In this document: positions 8,600 through 17,240 of the stretch, piece by piece | Numbering within the stretch: the stretch's first letter is position 1 | How the letters are laid out: each line of letters starts with the position of its first letter | Origin: a bacterium | GTDB lineage: Bacteria; Pseudomonadota; Alphaproteobacteria; Caulobacterales; Hyphomonadaceae | Assembly (NCBI GenBank): GCA_016125045.1 | Contig: WGML01000002.1 | Span: 372,001-436,000, forward strand | Direction: 5' to 3' | Length of the DNA stretch: 64,000 bases | Position numbers and translations under genes: made by a program | The notes under the pieces: model-generated | Told to the model about the DNA's origin: nothing | Database searches by the model: none | Seen by the model: only the letters and a program-made list of their open reading frames with translations

Positions 8600-9205
8600 T
8601 CAGCGGGCGGCGATCCGGCCCTCGAGCATCGCCTTGGTCGGCTTTTCTCCGGTGAGCCGGGCGCCGCGTCTCCAGTCCCAGGGGGCGACGAATTCGCCGC
8701 TCCAGATCCCGAGCTTGCGATCGCTGGCAAGGGATTCCGCCTCGACATAGACGTGCGAGTAACGGCGATAGGCGAGGGCGTAACCCTCCTCGACGAGCCA
8801 GCCGCCGAGATCCGCCCCCCGCACCGAGCAATGGGCGAGCATGCGGCCATACCGGTCCTTGCCGGAGGGAATGCAGGACACCGTCCCTTCGCCGATCCAG
8901 TCCGCGAGAGCGTTCGCACTGACCGCGCCGCAGCGATAAAGCCCGCCACCCGGCGCGCGGCACCGCTGGCCGCTTTCGGGGGCGTCGATTCCCTCCAGCC
9001 GCACACGCTCGCCGTGAATCTCGATCGTGTCGGCGTCGATCACGGACGCCTGACCGACAATCGCATCGCTCGCAGTCGAGGCGAGGATGGCGTCCCCCCG
9101 GGGTGCGGCGAGCGCGACGATGAGTATCGACAGGGCGAGGCTCGCGCCAAATAGCCGCCAGGGCTGGCGAATGGCGATGCGGGACATGCGATATGCGTCG
9201 AACAT
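8600..9205 (-). CDS. exported or membrane-anchored thermonuclease (SNase-like)
   Basis: A 201-aa protein with an N-terminal hydrophobic segment (about residues 17-34), so anchored or secreted, followed by an SNase OB-fold domain. It carries VIDADTIEIHGERVRLEGID then APES, matching the catalytic Arg (69) and Glu (77), and DRYGRML for the second Arg (about 118-121). The family is a calcium-dependent phosphodiesterase of DNA and RNA. Four Cys in the domain could form disulfides, fitting export. Start at ATG 9205; ATG 9187 is an alternative, as neither has a strong ribosome-binding site. Confidence 0.85.
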   Translation of the reverse strand: MFDAYRMSRIAIRQPWRLFGASLALSILIVALAAPRGDAILASTASDAIVGQASVIDADTIEIHGERVRLEGIDAPESGQRCRAPGGGLYRCGAVSANALADWIGEGTVSCIPSGKDRYGRMLAHCSVRGADLGGWLVEEGYALAYRRYSHVYVEAESLASDRKLGIWSGEFVAPWDWRRGARLTGEKPTKAMLEGRIAAR

Positions 9206-9284
9206 GCCCGCAAGTTTCGTGGCGTCCGGTTAACCGGAAGTTGCGCAGGACCGGCCCGGCGGTGCACGACGAGGGGCGCGGGCG

Positions 9285-9312
9285 CTTGCATTGCTGGGCG
9301 GCGTGGTATCCT
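9285..9312 (+). promoter_or_regulatory. candidate promoter of purA
   Basis: CTTGCA (9285-9290) and TATCCT (9307-9312) are separated by 16 bases and lie just upstream of the purA start at 9346. The -10 match is partial. Found by eye. Confidence 0.3.
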
Positions 9313-9345
9313 CTCCCGCCATCTCCTTGAAACGGAAAGAAGCAA

Positions 9346-10644
9346 ATGACCGGGGTTGTGGTCGTCGGGGCCCAATGGGGCGATGAAGGCAAGGGAAAGA
9401 TCGTGGACTGGCTGTCCAGCCGGGCCGATGTGATCGTGCGCTTTCAGGGCGGACATAACGCCGGCCACACGCTGGTGATCGGAAACAAGACCTTCAAGCT
9501 GAATTTGCTGCCGTCGGGCGTCGTGCGCGGCGGCAAGCTTTCCATCATCGGCAATGGTGTCGTCGTCGACCCATGGCGGTTGCTGGAGGAGATCGACAAT
9601 ATGGCGAAGGAGGGCGTCAGCCTTGGCCCGGACGATCTCGTCCTCGCCGACAACGCCTGCCTGATCCTGCCCTGGCACCGCGACATCGACGCCGCGCGCG
9701 AGCAGGCCGCGGGCGACGCCCAGATCGGCACCACACGGCGAGGCATCGGCCCCGCCTACGAGGACAAGGTCGGCCGGCGGGCGGTGCGCGTGGCCGATCT
9801 CGCCGATCCCGCCGCGCTTGACCTTAAGATCGAGCGACTGATCGCCCACCACCGGCCGCTTCGGGTGGGTCTCGGGCTCGACGAGCCGGACCCCGTCGCC
9901 CTGAAGCGCGACCTCCTGGCCCTTGCGCCCCGCATCCTCAGCTACGCCCAGCCCGTCTGGATGCGGCTGGAGCAGGCGGTGAAGCTCGGCCGCCGGATAC
10001 TCTTCGAGGGCGCCCAAGGGGTCATGCTCGACGTCGATCACGGCACCTATCCGTTTGTCACCTCCTCGAACGTCGTCTCCGGGCAGGCCGCCGCCGGAGC
10101 CGGGGTCGGCCCGGGCGCGGTGAATTATGTGCTCGGCCTCGTCAAGGCCTACACGACGCGCGTCGGCGCGGGCCCGTTCCCGACCGAACTCAATGACGAG
10201 ATCGGCCAGCGGATCGGGGCGCAGGGAAACGAGTTTGGAACCAACACCGGCCGCGCGCGGCGCTGCGGCTGGTTTGACGCGGTGATGGTTCGCCAGGCAT
10301 GCGCGGTGTCCGGCGTCAACGGCCTTGCGCTCACCAAGCTCGACGTGCTCGATGGGTTCGAGGAGATCCGCATCTGCACCGGCTACAGGCTCGGGGACGA
10401 GCGTATCGACCGCTTCCCGGCCGGCATGACCGACCAGGCGAACGTCACGCCGATCTACGAGACCATGAGGGGGTGGAAACAATCGACGCGCGGGGCCCGC
10501 AGCTGGACCCAGTTGCCGGGCGAGGCCGTCAAATATGTCAGGCGTCTGGAAGAGCTTGTCGGAAAGCCGGTGGCCCTGCTCTCAACCTCGCCCGAGCGCG
10601 AGGACGTGATCCTCATGCGCGATCCGTTCGAACGGCAGGTGTGA
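9346..10644 (+). CDS. purA: adenylosuccinate synthetase
   Basis: A 432-aa protein, full length for PurA. It catalyses the GTP-dependent joining of IMP and aspartate to adenylosuccinate, the first committed step of AMP synthesis. The N-terminal P-loop is [14 protein letters not shown] with the catalytic Asp, followed by GGHNAGHT with the catalytic His. Later signatures are [14 protein letters not shown] (IMP contact) and [27 protein letters not shown], which binds the aspartate/GTP side, is also present. The ATG follows GGAAAG. It is transcribed alone. Downstream is a lower-GC insert. Confidence 0.97.
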   Translation: MTGVVVVGAQWGDEGKGKIVDWLSSRADVIVRFQGGHNAGHTLVIGNKTFKLNLLPSGVVRGGKLSIIGNGVVVDPWRLLEEIDNMAKEGVSLGPDDLVLADNACLILPWHRDIDAAREQAAGDAQIGTTRRGIGPAYEDKVGRRAVRVADLADPAALDLKIERLIAHHRPLRVGLGLDEPDPVALKRDLLALAPRILSYAQPVWMRLEQAVKLGRRILFEGAQGVMLDVDHGTYPFVTSSNVVSGQAAAGAGVGPGAVNYVLGLVKAYTTRVGAGPFPTELNDEIGQRIGAQGNEFGTNTGRARRCGWFDAVMVRQACAVSGVNGLALTKLDVLDGFEEIRICTGYRLGDERIDRFPAGMTDQANVTPIYETMRGWKQSTRGARSWTQLPGEAVKYVRRLEELVGKPVALLSTSPEREDVILMRDPFERQV

Positions 10645-10738
10645 GAAACGCGCGTTAAGTCTTGCTCCATCCTTCCCGCCGATCTTCTCGGCTTGAAGCT
10701 CGCAAGAATCTGTTTTACGCAAAGAGGCCGGTTGGGGG

Positions 10739-11059
10739 GTGCAAGTGCCAGATCAGTCTGATCCGTCCACAAGCCGGAATGAAGTTTCCCGTATGCCCGG
10801 CCCTAGGACAAAGACACCTCAAGAGCATTCGCCGCATCACCCTGTTCACTGCATCGCCAGCGACAAGCGCGTTTATCTGCGACTGAAGTCGCCGGAACCA
10901 GATCTTTTGGGGTTCATCGGAGCGGTTTGCGACAATGGTGCAGTTGAGATTCGACGACGCGGGAAGCCGATGGTGGTGACGCTTCCCGACGACCGGTTCG
11001 ATGTTTTGCCTGTTCGAGAGCTCATCACCGAAGACCAGCTCGGCTTCGATTCGGACTGA
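10739..11059 (+). CDS. small protein of unknown function, first gene of a two-gene cassette
   Basis: Not recognised. It is 106 aa from GTG 10739, or 88 aa from ATG 10793; neither has a convincing ribosome-binding site, though a G-run precedes the GTG. The N-terminal third is Pro/Ser/His-rich and probably disordered. From about residue 42 (DKRVYLRLKSPEPD) it looks like a small folded domain with alternating hydrophobics and an acidic tail ELITEDQLGFDSD. Base composition is lower in GC than the flanks (33 of 60 bases at 10861-10920). It ends 9 bases before the next gene, suggesting one operon. A partner or antitoxin-like role is speculation. Confidence 0.55.
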   Translation: MQVPDQSDPSTSRNEVSRMPGPRTKTPQEHSPHHPVHCIASDKRVYLRLKSPEPDLLGFIGAVCDNGAVEIRRRGKPMVVTLPDDRFDVLPVRELITEDQLGFDSD

Positions 11060-11068
11060 TCCGAAGCA

Positions 11069-11767
11069 GTGGACCGCGATCCCCGATACTACAAGCGCGT
11101 CTTTCTCAACTCGCCGTTCGACGCTGAACACTACGAAGTGCTCAGAGCGATCACGGTCGTGTTGCTCGACTGCGGGCTGCTGCCTGCTTGCGCTCTGCAG
11201 TTTGGCGGCAAGAGCCGGATGTCGCGCATCATCGGTCTCATAGGGAACTCCCGCTACGCCATTCACAATTTCGGGTTCACCCTCAACGGCAAGATGAAGC
11301 GTCCGAGGCTGAACATGCCGCTTGAGGTCGGCGTCTGGTACGGAGCAAAGGCTTTTCAGGCGGATGAACTCGGCGAGGACGGCAAGGCGCTCGCGCGCAA
11401 TGACCTGCTGCTGATTGCGAACTTTCACAAAGCGGACAGAACCAGGATATCCGATCTCGACGCTTTCGATCCCCATGATTACCAGGGCAAGGTCAAGCGG
11501 GCGATCCGGATCGCACTGGACTGGATCATCGACGACAAGGAGGGGGTCGGCCTCGATCCCGGCAAGCTTCCGTCACCTAAAGATCTCGTCGTGCGCTTTT
11601 CGGACTTTGACGCCAACGCAACGGACTGGGCCAATCGACGGGGCCTAGTGGACGCCGCCCAGATTAAAGACGTCGACCGATGGCCCGACTACGTGAAGGC
11701 CGCCTTGCATTACCTCGAAGCTCACCCGCTCCCGAAACGGGAAGTCGTCCCGCCAACGGGAATGTGA
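11069..11767 (+). CDS. Rossmannoid protein resembling nucleoside deoxyribosyltransferase/TIR-like families
   Basis: A 232-aa soluble protein from GTG 11069. The first strand is RVFLNSPFDAEHYEVLRAI, matching a widespread uncharacterised family whose members start VFINCPFD. Then come CGLLPACALQ, SRMSRIIGLIGNSRYAIHN and RLNMPLEVGVWYGAKAF. The Glu in MPLEVGVWYGAK sits where deoxyribosyltransferase-like folds place a catalytic Glu (E-h-G-x-A/G pattern). A helical C-terminal part follows (KRAIRIALDWI). This suggests action on a nucleotide or NAD-like ligand, but family and activity are inferred. It is coupled closely to the small gene upstream and is less GC-rich than flanking genes, which fits horizontal acquisition. 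Confidence 0.7.
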   Translation: MDRDPRYYKRVFLNSPFDAEHYEVLRAITVVLLDCGLLPACALQFGGKSRMSRIIGLIGNSRYAIHNFGFTLNGKMKRPRLNMPLEVGVWYGAKAFQADELGEDGKALARNDLLLIANFHKADRTRISDLDAFDPHDYQGKVKRAIRIALDWIIDDKEGVGLDPGKLPSPKDLVVRFSDFDANATDWANRRGLVDAAQIKDVDRWPDYVKAALHYLEAHPLPKREVVPPTGM

Positions 11768-11890
11768 ACCGGCATCGCGAATCGTTCCGTCCGGTCTCTG
11801 CAAATCGTCGTCCAGCCCCGATCCCGCCCTCAATCCGTCATCGTCGCCCGCGACGCTTCAGGTGAACACTCGGCTAAGGAGAGCCGGTTC

Positions 11891-12343
11891 ATGTTGAAGA
11901 TCATCCGCACGCGCGTCTCGAAGCCTGAGATCGCCTCGCTTCTGCAACTCGACATCGTCGCAGAGCCAAAACACCATTGGGAGGGCGTGCTCGCCGGCGG
12001 CTATGGCTCCGCTGAGAAGGGACGTGTCGAGGTCAAGGCGTTTCTCCGCTTCCAGGCCGACATGATCGACGGCGAAGGTGCCTCACATACCTTCCCCTCC
12101 AGGTTGAACGGCGCCCCTTGCACGTTCGCGGTCACCGGCCGGATCTCCGCTTTCGGCGACGTCGCGTTCGAGGTCTGGTTCGACGATCAGGAATGCGGGC
12201 GCATCCCCTTCACCTGCACCGGACAGATCGCCGCCGACTGGCGAACGATCTCCGGCGACTGGTCGTGCGCGTGCTTCTATGGCGACGCCTGCGGGTGCGA
12301 CGGCGGGGGCGGAACCTTCGAACTGCGGCGGGTCGATCCCTGA
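11891..12343 (+). CDS. hypothetical protein with a Cys-rich tail
   Basis: Not recognised. A 150-aa protein, start ATG 11891 with GGAGAGCC upstream. It has no signal peptide or membrane segment. The middle is rich in beta-strand patterns (GRVEVKAFLRFQADM, CTFAVTGRISAFGDVAFEVW). The C-terminus contains WSCACFYGDACGCDGGGG, a C-x-C-x5-C-x-C cluster that could bind metal or form disulfides. It ends 11 bases before the convergent DUF707 gene. It may belong with the lower-GC insert upstream, but its own composition is closer to the host's. Confidence 0.65.
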   Translation: MLKIIRTRVSKPEIASLLQLDIVAEPKHHWEGVLAGGYGSAEKGRVEVKAFLRFQADMIDGEGASHTFPSRLNGAPCTFAVTGRISAFGDVAFEVWFDDQECGRIPFTCTGQIAADWRTISGDWSCACFYGDACGCDGGGGTFELRRVDP

Positions 12344-12353
12344 ATCGCCAAGG

Positions 12354-13412
12354 CTAAGCGGTCTGGGCCGCTGGACGCGAAATCTTGACGGGCGTACTGG
12401 CGAACCGGCGTTCGTCTTCCAGGACGATGCGGGGTTTCACCATTGCCGCCGGGCAGCCGCTGAACCGCCGCAACAGCACGATCTCGTCCTCGCGCACGGT
12501 TGCGATCAGCGCGCGGTGATTGACCTCGCGCAGCTTGCGCAGCGCTCTTGCGCCCAGTTGCGTGGACGCCGTCCACCACACCCGATCGATTGGCCGGCCA
12601 TCGAGCCGCACCCCGCCGAGAATCGCTTCGGCGATCCAGGGAACCCCATGCCGATCGAGAAAATCGCGCTCAACCTTGCGTGGATCAGCCGCCGCCGAAC
12701 GGAAGGCGTCATAGGCGCCGCTCGTCCAGAAGCGCCGCGTGTGAAGCACGCTCGCCGTGTCGAGCACCGCAATCGACCGGGGCTCATCCCGGAGCAGATG
12801 CGCCACCACGTGCTCTATTCCCCAGAAATTGTCGTCGAGTTCAAGCCAGGGAATCAGGGCGCGCAAGACGTCCACGCGGAGAATCGGGGCCATGAGCTCC
12901 ACGCGCGAGGTGTAGTGAAGCTCCAGTCCCGGAATCCGCAGCGTACGGCGATGCCCGAAGAAGCTGCCGTGGAGTAGACTCAGCTGGCATGCACCGAGGC
13001 GATGTTTCTGCGCGGTGCGGAACGCGCGCAGCCATGTCGCTGCGTCAGCGACAATGTCGTCGTCAGGCAGGGCGATATAGTCATAGCGGTCGAGGTCGAT
13101 CTTGCCGGAGCGGAGCGCGGCCGCGACGCCCGGCCATTTCGAGGGCTGGGGATCATGCGACCAGGTGACGTTCGGCGCGCGCGCCTTGCGGGGCTCGTCC
13201 GCCTTCCCGAAATAGCTGAGATGCAGGTCCCAGCCCCGATCGGAGGCCGCCTTGACCAGCGCCCTCCCGGATCGCCCGCCGCCGGCCTCCAGCCAGGCGG
13301 GGTGAAGCGAGCTGTCGCCCGCGCGCGCGAGCACCAGAAATCTCGATCCCGGCGTCGGGCCGTCCGCCCCGGCGGCGCGTGAAGCGCCGTGCCCCAACCC
13401 ATGCTCGCTCAT
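12354..13412 (-). CDS. DUF707-family protein, glycosyltransferase-like
   Basis: A 352-aa cytosolic protein. Features match DUF707: SRFLVLARAGDSSLHPAWL at the start, NVTWSHDPQPSKWPG, and YDYIALPDDDIVAD near the centre, where the acidic triplet resembles the metal-binding DxD of GT-A glycosyltransferases. DDNFWGIEHVVAHLL and VLHTRRFW follow. The donor and acceptor are unknown; a role in surface polysaccharide is plausible only by family. The ATG at 13412 follows a GGGGG run. The gene stands between convergent and tandem neighbours with no glycan genes beside it. Confidence 0.75.
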   Translation of the reverse strand: MSEHGLGHGASRAAGADGPTPGSRFLVLARAGDSSLHPAWLEAGGGRSGRALVKAASDRGWDLHLSYFGKADEPRKARAPNVTWSHDPQPSKWPGVAAALRSGKIDLDRYDYIALPDDDIVADAATWLRAFRTAQKHRLGACQLSLLHGSFFGHRRTLRIPGLELHYTSRVELMAPILRVDVLRALIPWLELDDNFWGIEHVVAHLLRDEPRSIAVLDTASVLHTRRFWTSGAYDAFRSAAADPRKVERDFLDRHGVPWIAEAILGGVRLDGRPIDRVWWTASTQLGARALRKLREVNHRALIATVREDEIVLLRRFSGCPAAMVKPRIVLEDERRFASTPVKISRPAAQTA

Positions 13413-13595
13413 GCAACCCCCGCAAAACGACGTCACACATCGGCGTCTTCCGCATCCGCTGCGGCGCACTCGATCACGAGCCGCCAGCCCGGCGCACAGA
13501 AGGTTTCTGTGGAGAAAGCAAATTACTCGACCGCCCGAGGGGACGACAATCCGGTCACATGAAAGTGTTAACAGGAATGTCCGCCCGGGATTGTC

Positions 13596-15098
13596 TCAAT
13601 CGTGGTCGGCGCCGGCTTTTCTCTCGCCCCGCGCCAGCGCCACCACGACGCCCGACAGCGCCGCGAGCGCGATCAGGTTCGGGAAGGCCATCATCGCGTT
13701 CGCGATGTCGCCGGTGCGCCAGACAAGTTCGATCTCCTGGAACGAGCCGACGAAGATCATCACGCACCACAAGAGCCGCCAGGGAATGGCGAGGCGCTGT
13801 CCGAACAGGAAGGTGATCGCGCGCTCGCCGTAATAGCTCCAGGTCAGCAGTGTCGTGAACGCGAACAGGACAAGCGCCACCGACGCCACCAGCTGGCCAA
13901 GCGCGATCCCGAAGACCGGTGTCGAGAACGCCGCCGAATAGGCCGCCGCCGTCATGTCGAAGCCCTTGAGTTCGGATGTCCAGACATGCGGGTTGGCGGG
14001 GTCTGCGCCCGGGAAAGCGCCCTTCACGGTCAGGAGCACAAGACCGGTCATGGTGCAGATGATCATCGTGTCGATGAACGTGCCCATCATCGCAAACCGG
14101 CCCTGGCGCGCGGGGTCATCGGTCTGCGCCACCGCATGCGCCATCGGGGTCGAGCCCTGTCCCGCCTCGTTGGAGAACAGGCCCCGCGCCACACCCGCCC
14201 GGATCGCCAGCATGGCGCCGGCGCCGAGGAAGCCGCCCGCCGCCGCCTGTCCCGTGAACGCCGCGCCGAAAATCTCCGCGAAGGCGAGCGGGATGTCGGC
14301 GATGTTCAGCAACACGGCCAGCAGCGCCATGATGATGTAGCCCGCCGCCATCGCCGGCACGATCTTTTCGGCGATCGATCCGATCGACTTGATGCCGCCG
14401 ATGATGACAATGAAAACCAGGACCGCGACGAGGAGGCCGGCGATCATTTCCCCGCCGGTTCCCGCGGCGAGGCTCATCGAGGTGTCGAGCGGCGCACCTA
14501 GGGCGTCGAGGCCGAACAGGCCGGTCATCGAATCGGCCATGCCGTTCGCCTGGATCATGTTTCCGGTGGAGATCGAGGAGAACAGGGTGCCGATGCAGAA
14601 CACCACCGCGAGCCAGCCCCACTTCTTTCCGAGCCCGCGGCGGATATAGCTCATCGGGCCGCCGCGATAATGGCCGTTGGCGTCCTTTTCCCGATAGCGG
14701 ATCGCGAGCGACCCTTCCGCGAAGGCGAGCGCCATGCCGATGATCGCCGTGACCCACATCCAGAAGATCGCGCCCGGGCCGCCGAGCGTGATGGCGGTCG
14801 CGACACCTGCGAGATTGCCGGTGCCGACCTGTCCCGACAGCGCCGTCGACAGCGCCGCGAACGGGCTGATTTCGCCATGTCCCGGCTCGGACTGCTTCTT
14901 GAACAGTCCGGCGAACGCCTCCGGCAGTTTCAGGATCGGATAGAAGCGCAGCCGCACCATGAACATGAGGCCGATGCCGAGCAGCACGATCACCATCGGC
15001 GGGAAGGGCAGAACCTGCGCGCCATTCCAGGTTCCGCCCCAGATGAAGTCCGAAACGTTGGTCACCTGATCGAGCAGGCTCGGCGCTGTCTCTTCCAT
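13596..15098 (-). CDS. alanine or glycine:cation symporter (AGCS family)
   Basis: A 500-aa inner-membrane transporter with about 11 hydrophobic segments. The AGCS signature is visible: ALSGQVGTGNLAGVATAI then GGPGAIFWMW near residues 88-115. GGPMSYIRRGLGKKWG and SNEAGQGSTPMAHA are also typical. The family (AlsT, DagA, AgcS) imports alanine, glycine or related amino acids with sodium or protons. Length is normal. Divergent from the MDR reductase; the shared upstream region carries three copies of a GATGGTCAAC repeat. Confidence 0.93.
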   Translation of the reverse strand: MEETAPSLLDQVTNVSDFIWGGTWNGAQVLPFPPMVIVLLGIGLMFMVRLRFYPILKLPEAFAGLFKKQSEPGHGEISPFAALSTALSGQVGTGNLAGVATAITLGGPGAIFWMWVTAIIGMALAFAEGSLAIRYREKDANGHYRGGPMSYIRRGLGKKWGWLAVVFCIGTLFSSISTGNMIQANGMADSMTGLFGLDALGAPLDTSMSLAAGTGGEMIAGLLVAVLVFIVIIGGIKSIGSIAEKIVPAMAAGYIIMALLAVLLNIADIPLAFAEIFGAAFTGQAAAGGFLGAGAMLAIRAGVARGLFSNEAGQGSTPMAHAVAQTDDPARQGRFAMMGTFIDTMIICTMTGLVLLTVKGAFPGADPANPHVWTSELKGFDMTAAAYSAAFSTPVFGIALGQLVASVALVLFAFTTLLTWSYYGERAITFLFGQRLAIPWRLLWCVMIFVGSFQEIELVWRTGDIANAMMAFPNLIALAALSGVVVALARGERKAGADHD

Positions 15099-15147
15099 GA
15101 TGTCATCATCCCCGATTTGAGCGCAGACTGTTGACCCCTGGGGAGCG

Positions 15148-15217
15148 GATGGTCAACCGGGGCGGGAGTCCGGCCGGGCGTTTCACCTTTGATGGTCAAC
15201 CCGCTTGATGGTCAACT
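15148..15217. repeat. three copies of GATGGTCAAC in a divergent promoter region
   Basis: GATGGTCAAC occurs at 15148, 15191 and 15207. The last two are each preceded by TT, giving TTGATGGTCAA, a 4-3-4 inverted repeat (TTGA/TCAA), 16 bases apart. The group lies between the divergent starts of the AGCS symporter (15098) and the MDR reductase (15339). It could be an operator, but no regulator is adjacent. Confidence 0.4.
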
Positions 15218-15338
15218 CGGGGCGGCGCGTGTCGGCCGGAACGGGCCGAGAGCCCGCGAAGGGGACCGGACACCGCCTCGACCTGCGGTGCGGCCGTGCT
15301 AGGGTTCGTTTTGTCCCGCAATCCCGGAGTGATCCCCC

Positions 15339-16469
15339 GTGACCGATCTGCCCGCCGAAAACCTCGTCCTCCTGTCGCATGTCATGGAGGGCGGCTCGCT
15401 GGAAATCTCCCTTGCGAGGAGGCCCATGCCGACCCCGCGCGACCATGAAGTCCTGGTCAAGGTTCTCGCCACGCCGATCAACCCGTCTGATCTCGGCCTG
15501 CTGGTCGGCGGCGCGGACGTCGCCACCCTTCGTGCAAGCAGGCGCGACGGCCTTCCGGTGCTAACGGCCGATATCCCTCCCGCCGGCATGAAGGCGATGG
15601 CGGGCCGGGTGGGCGAGGCGATGCCGGTCGGCAATGAGGGCTGCGGCGTCGTCGTCGCGACCGGCGCTTCGCCCGAGGCGCAGGCGCTGATGGGCAAGAC
15701 TGTGGCGCTCCTCGGCGGTGCGATGTACGCGCACTACCGTTGCCTGCCCGCGGCGATGTGCATGCTGCTGCCCGACGGGACCGATCCCGCCGACGGCGCC
15801 TCCTGCTTCGTCAATCCGCTCACCTCGCTCGCCTTCACCGAGGTCATGAAGGCCGAGGGCCACAAGGCGATCGTTCACACTGCCGCGGCGTCGAATCTTG
15901 GCCAGATGCTGGTGAAGATCTGCGCCAGGGACGGCATCCCGCTCGTCAACATCGTTCGCAGCGACACGCAGGTGAAGCTCCTCAAGGATCTAGGCGCCCA
16001 GCACGTCGTCAACTCCTCCGCCGAGACCTTCATCGACGACCTGACGGCGAAGCTCGTCGAGACCGGCGCGACCCTCGCCTTCGATGCGACCGGCGGCGGC
16101 AAGCTCGCCGGCCAGCTCCTCGCGGCGATGGAGGCGGCGGCGGTGAAGCGCATGACCACCTACAGCCGCTACGGATCGGACACCTTCAAGCAGGTCTACG
16201 TCTATGGCGCGCTCGACCTGTCGCCGACCGTGCTCAACCGCAATTTCGGCTTCTCCTGGGCGCTGTCGGGCTTCCTCCTGACCCCGTTCATGCAGAAAGC
16301 GGGGCCGGAGACGGTGGCGCGGATGCGCAAGCGAGTGGTCGACGAGCTCACCACCACGTTCAAGAGCCACTACAGCCACACGATATCGCTGGAAAAGGCG
16401 CTCGATCCCGCCATCCTCGCCGCCTACAACGCCAAGGCCACTGGCCAGAAATACCTCATTCGGCCGTGA
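15339..16469 (+). CDS. zinc-less MDR-superfamily dehydrogenase/reductase
   Basis: A 376-aa medium-chain dehydrogenase/reductase, quinone-oxidoreductase-like. The GroES-like N-terminal half includes HEVLVKVLATPINPSDLGLL and MPVGNEGCGVVVATG. The Rossmann half includes AIVHTAAASNLGQMLVKIC and TLAFDATGGGKLAGQLL. The catalytic-zinc Cys/His pattern of alcohol dehydrogenases is not seen, so it is probably an NADPH-dependent enone or quinone reductase. The start is GTG 15339 with GGAG 9 bases upstream. The gene is followed by a 305-base gap beginning with a run of ten Gs. Confidence 0.85.
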   Translation: MTDLPAENLVLLSHVMEGGSLEISLARRPMPTPRDHEVLVKVLATPINPSDLGLLVGGADVATLRASRRDGLPVLTADIPPAGMKAMAGRVGEAMPVGNEGCGVVVATGASPEAQALMGKTVALLGGAMYAHYRCLPAAMCMLLPDGTDPADGASCFVNPLTSLAFTEVMKAEGHKAIVHTAAASNLGQMLVKICARDGIPLVNIVRSDTQVKLLKDLGAQHVVNSSAETFIDDLTAKLVETGATLAFDATGGGKLAGQLLAAMEAAAVKRMTTYSRYGSDTFKQVYVYGALDLSPTVLNRNFGFSWALSGFLLTPFMQKAGPETVARMRKRVVDELTTTFKSHYSHTISLEKALDPAILAAYNAKATGQKYLIRP

Positions 16470-16774
16470 GAGCGGGGGGGGGGCGGTTTCTTGGGATGGC
16501 TCGGTCGATCGCGTTCGATAACGCTCGCCTCGTCCCCCGCTCCCTTGACTTCCGCCCTCGCGTGCGCTCATTGCCGCGCATGGTCACCGCCCGCGCCTCG
16601 CGACAGCAACAGACTCCCGCCCTCTCCGGCGGCGTGGTCGCGTGCGGCGTCAAGCGTTCCGGCCTGATCTGAACCGATCTGGCCCCCAACGCCTGGCCCC
16701 CACCGCCCGATCCCGCCTCACCCCGGCGGGACGCGAAGACAAGCGGCTCCGCCATCCCTCAACGGAGCCCTGCC
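16470..16774. other. 305-base intergenic region with a G10 tract
   Basis: The only notable element is a run of ten consecutive Gs at 16474-16483, five bases after the stop of the MDR gene. The rest is C/G-rich without a convincing frame, hairpin or promoter. A GGAG ribosome-binding site for the next gene lies at its end. Confidence 0.5.
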
Positions 16775-17227
16775 ATGACCACCGCACCCCTCATCGAAGC
16801 CGACATCCACCGCATCGCCTCGGGCGTCATCGCCTGCAACCTGCCCAAACCTGAATGGACGCATCAGGCGCACTTCGCCCTCGCCATCTGGCTGCTTCGC
16901 CATAGGCCGGCGACCGCCCTCGACGACGTCCCCGGCCTCATCCGCGCCTACAACGTCTCGACCGGGACAGCGAACACCGACGCGGCGGGCTATCACCACA
17001 CCATCACCATCGCCTCGATGCGGGCGGCGGCCTCGATGCTCGCCGCCGCCGGGGCCGGGGCGCCGCTCGCGGGCGTTCTGGCTGCGATCATGTCATCGCC
17101 CTTCGGCCGGTCAGACTGGCTCCTGGCTCACTGGTCCCGCCCGGTCCTCTTCTCGGCCGCGGCGCGACGCGGATGGGTGGACCCGGACCTGTCGCCGCTG
17201 GTGCTCCAGGGCGAGGCGGCGGTGTGA
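16775..17227 (+). CDS. conserved hypothetical protein
   Basis: A 150-aa soluble, mostly helical protein. The pattern EWTHQAHFALAIWLLR, then YNVSTGTANTDAAGYHHTIT, recurs in uncharacterised bacterial proteins I recognise only as a conserved hypothetical family. The His residues in THQAH and YHHT suggest a possible metal or active site, but no activity is known to me. The ATG at 16775 follows GGAGCCCTGCC. It converges with the quinohaemoprotein gene 13 bases away. Confidence 0.75.
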   Translation: MTTAPLIEADIHRIASGVIACNLPKPEWTHQAHFALAIWLLRHRPATALDDVPGLIRAYNVSTGTANTDAAGYHHTITIASMRAAASMLAAAGAGAPLAGVLAAIMSSPFGRSDWLLAHWSRPVLFSAAARRGWVDPDLSPLVLQGEAAV

Positions 17228-17240
17228 CAACTGTCGACCT

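Noticed and set aside
9040-10482. Long minus-strand frame antisense to purA
   Set aside because: The purA reading has complete family motifs; the antisense product has none.
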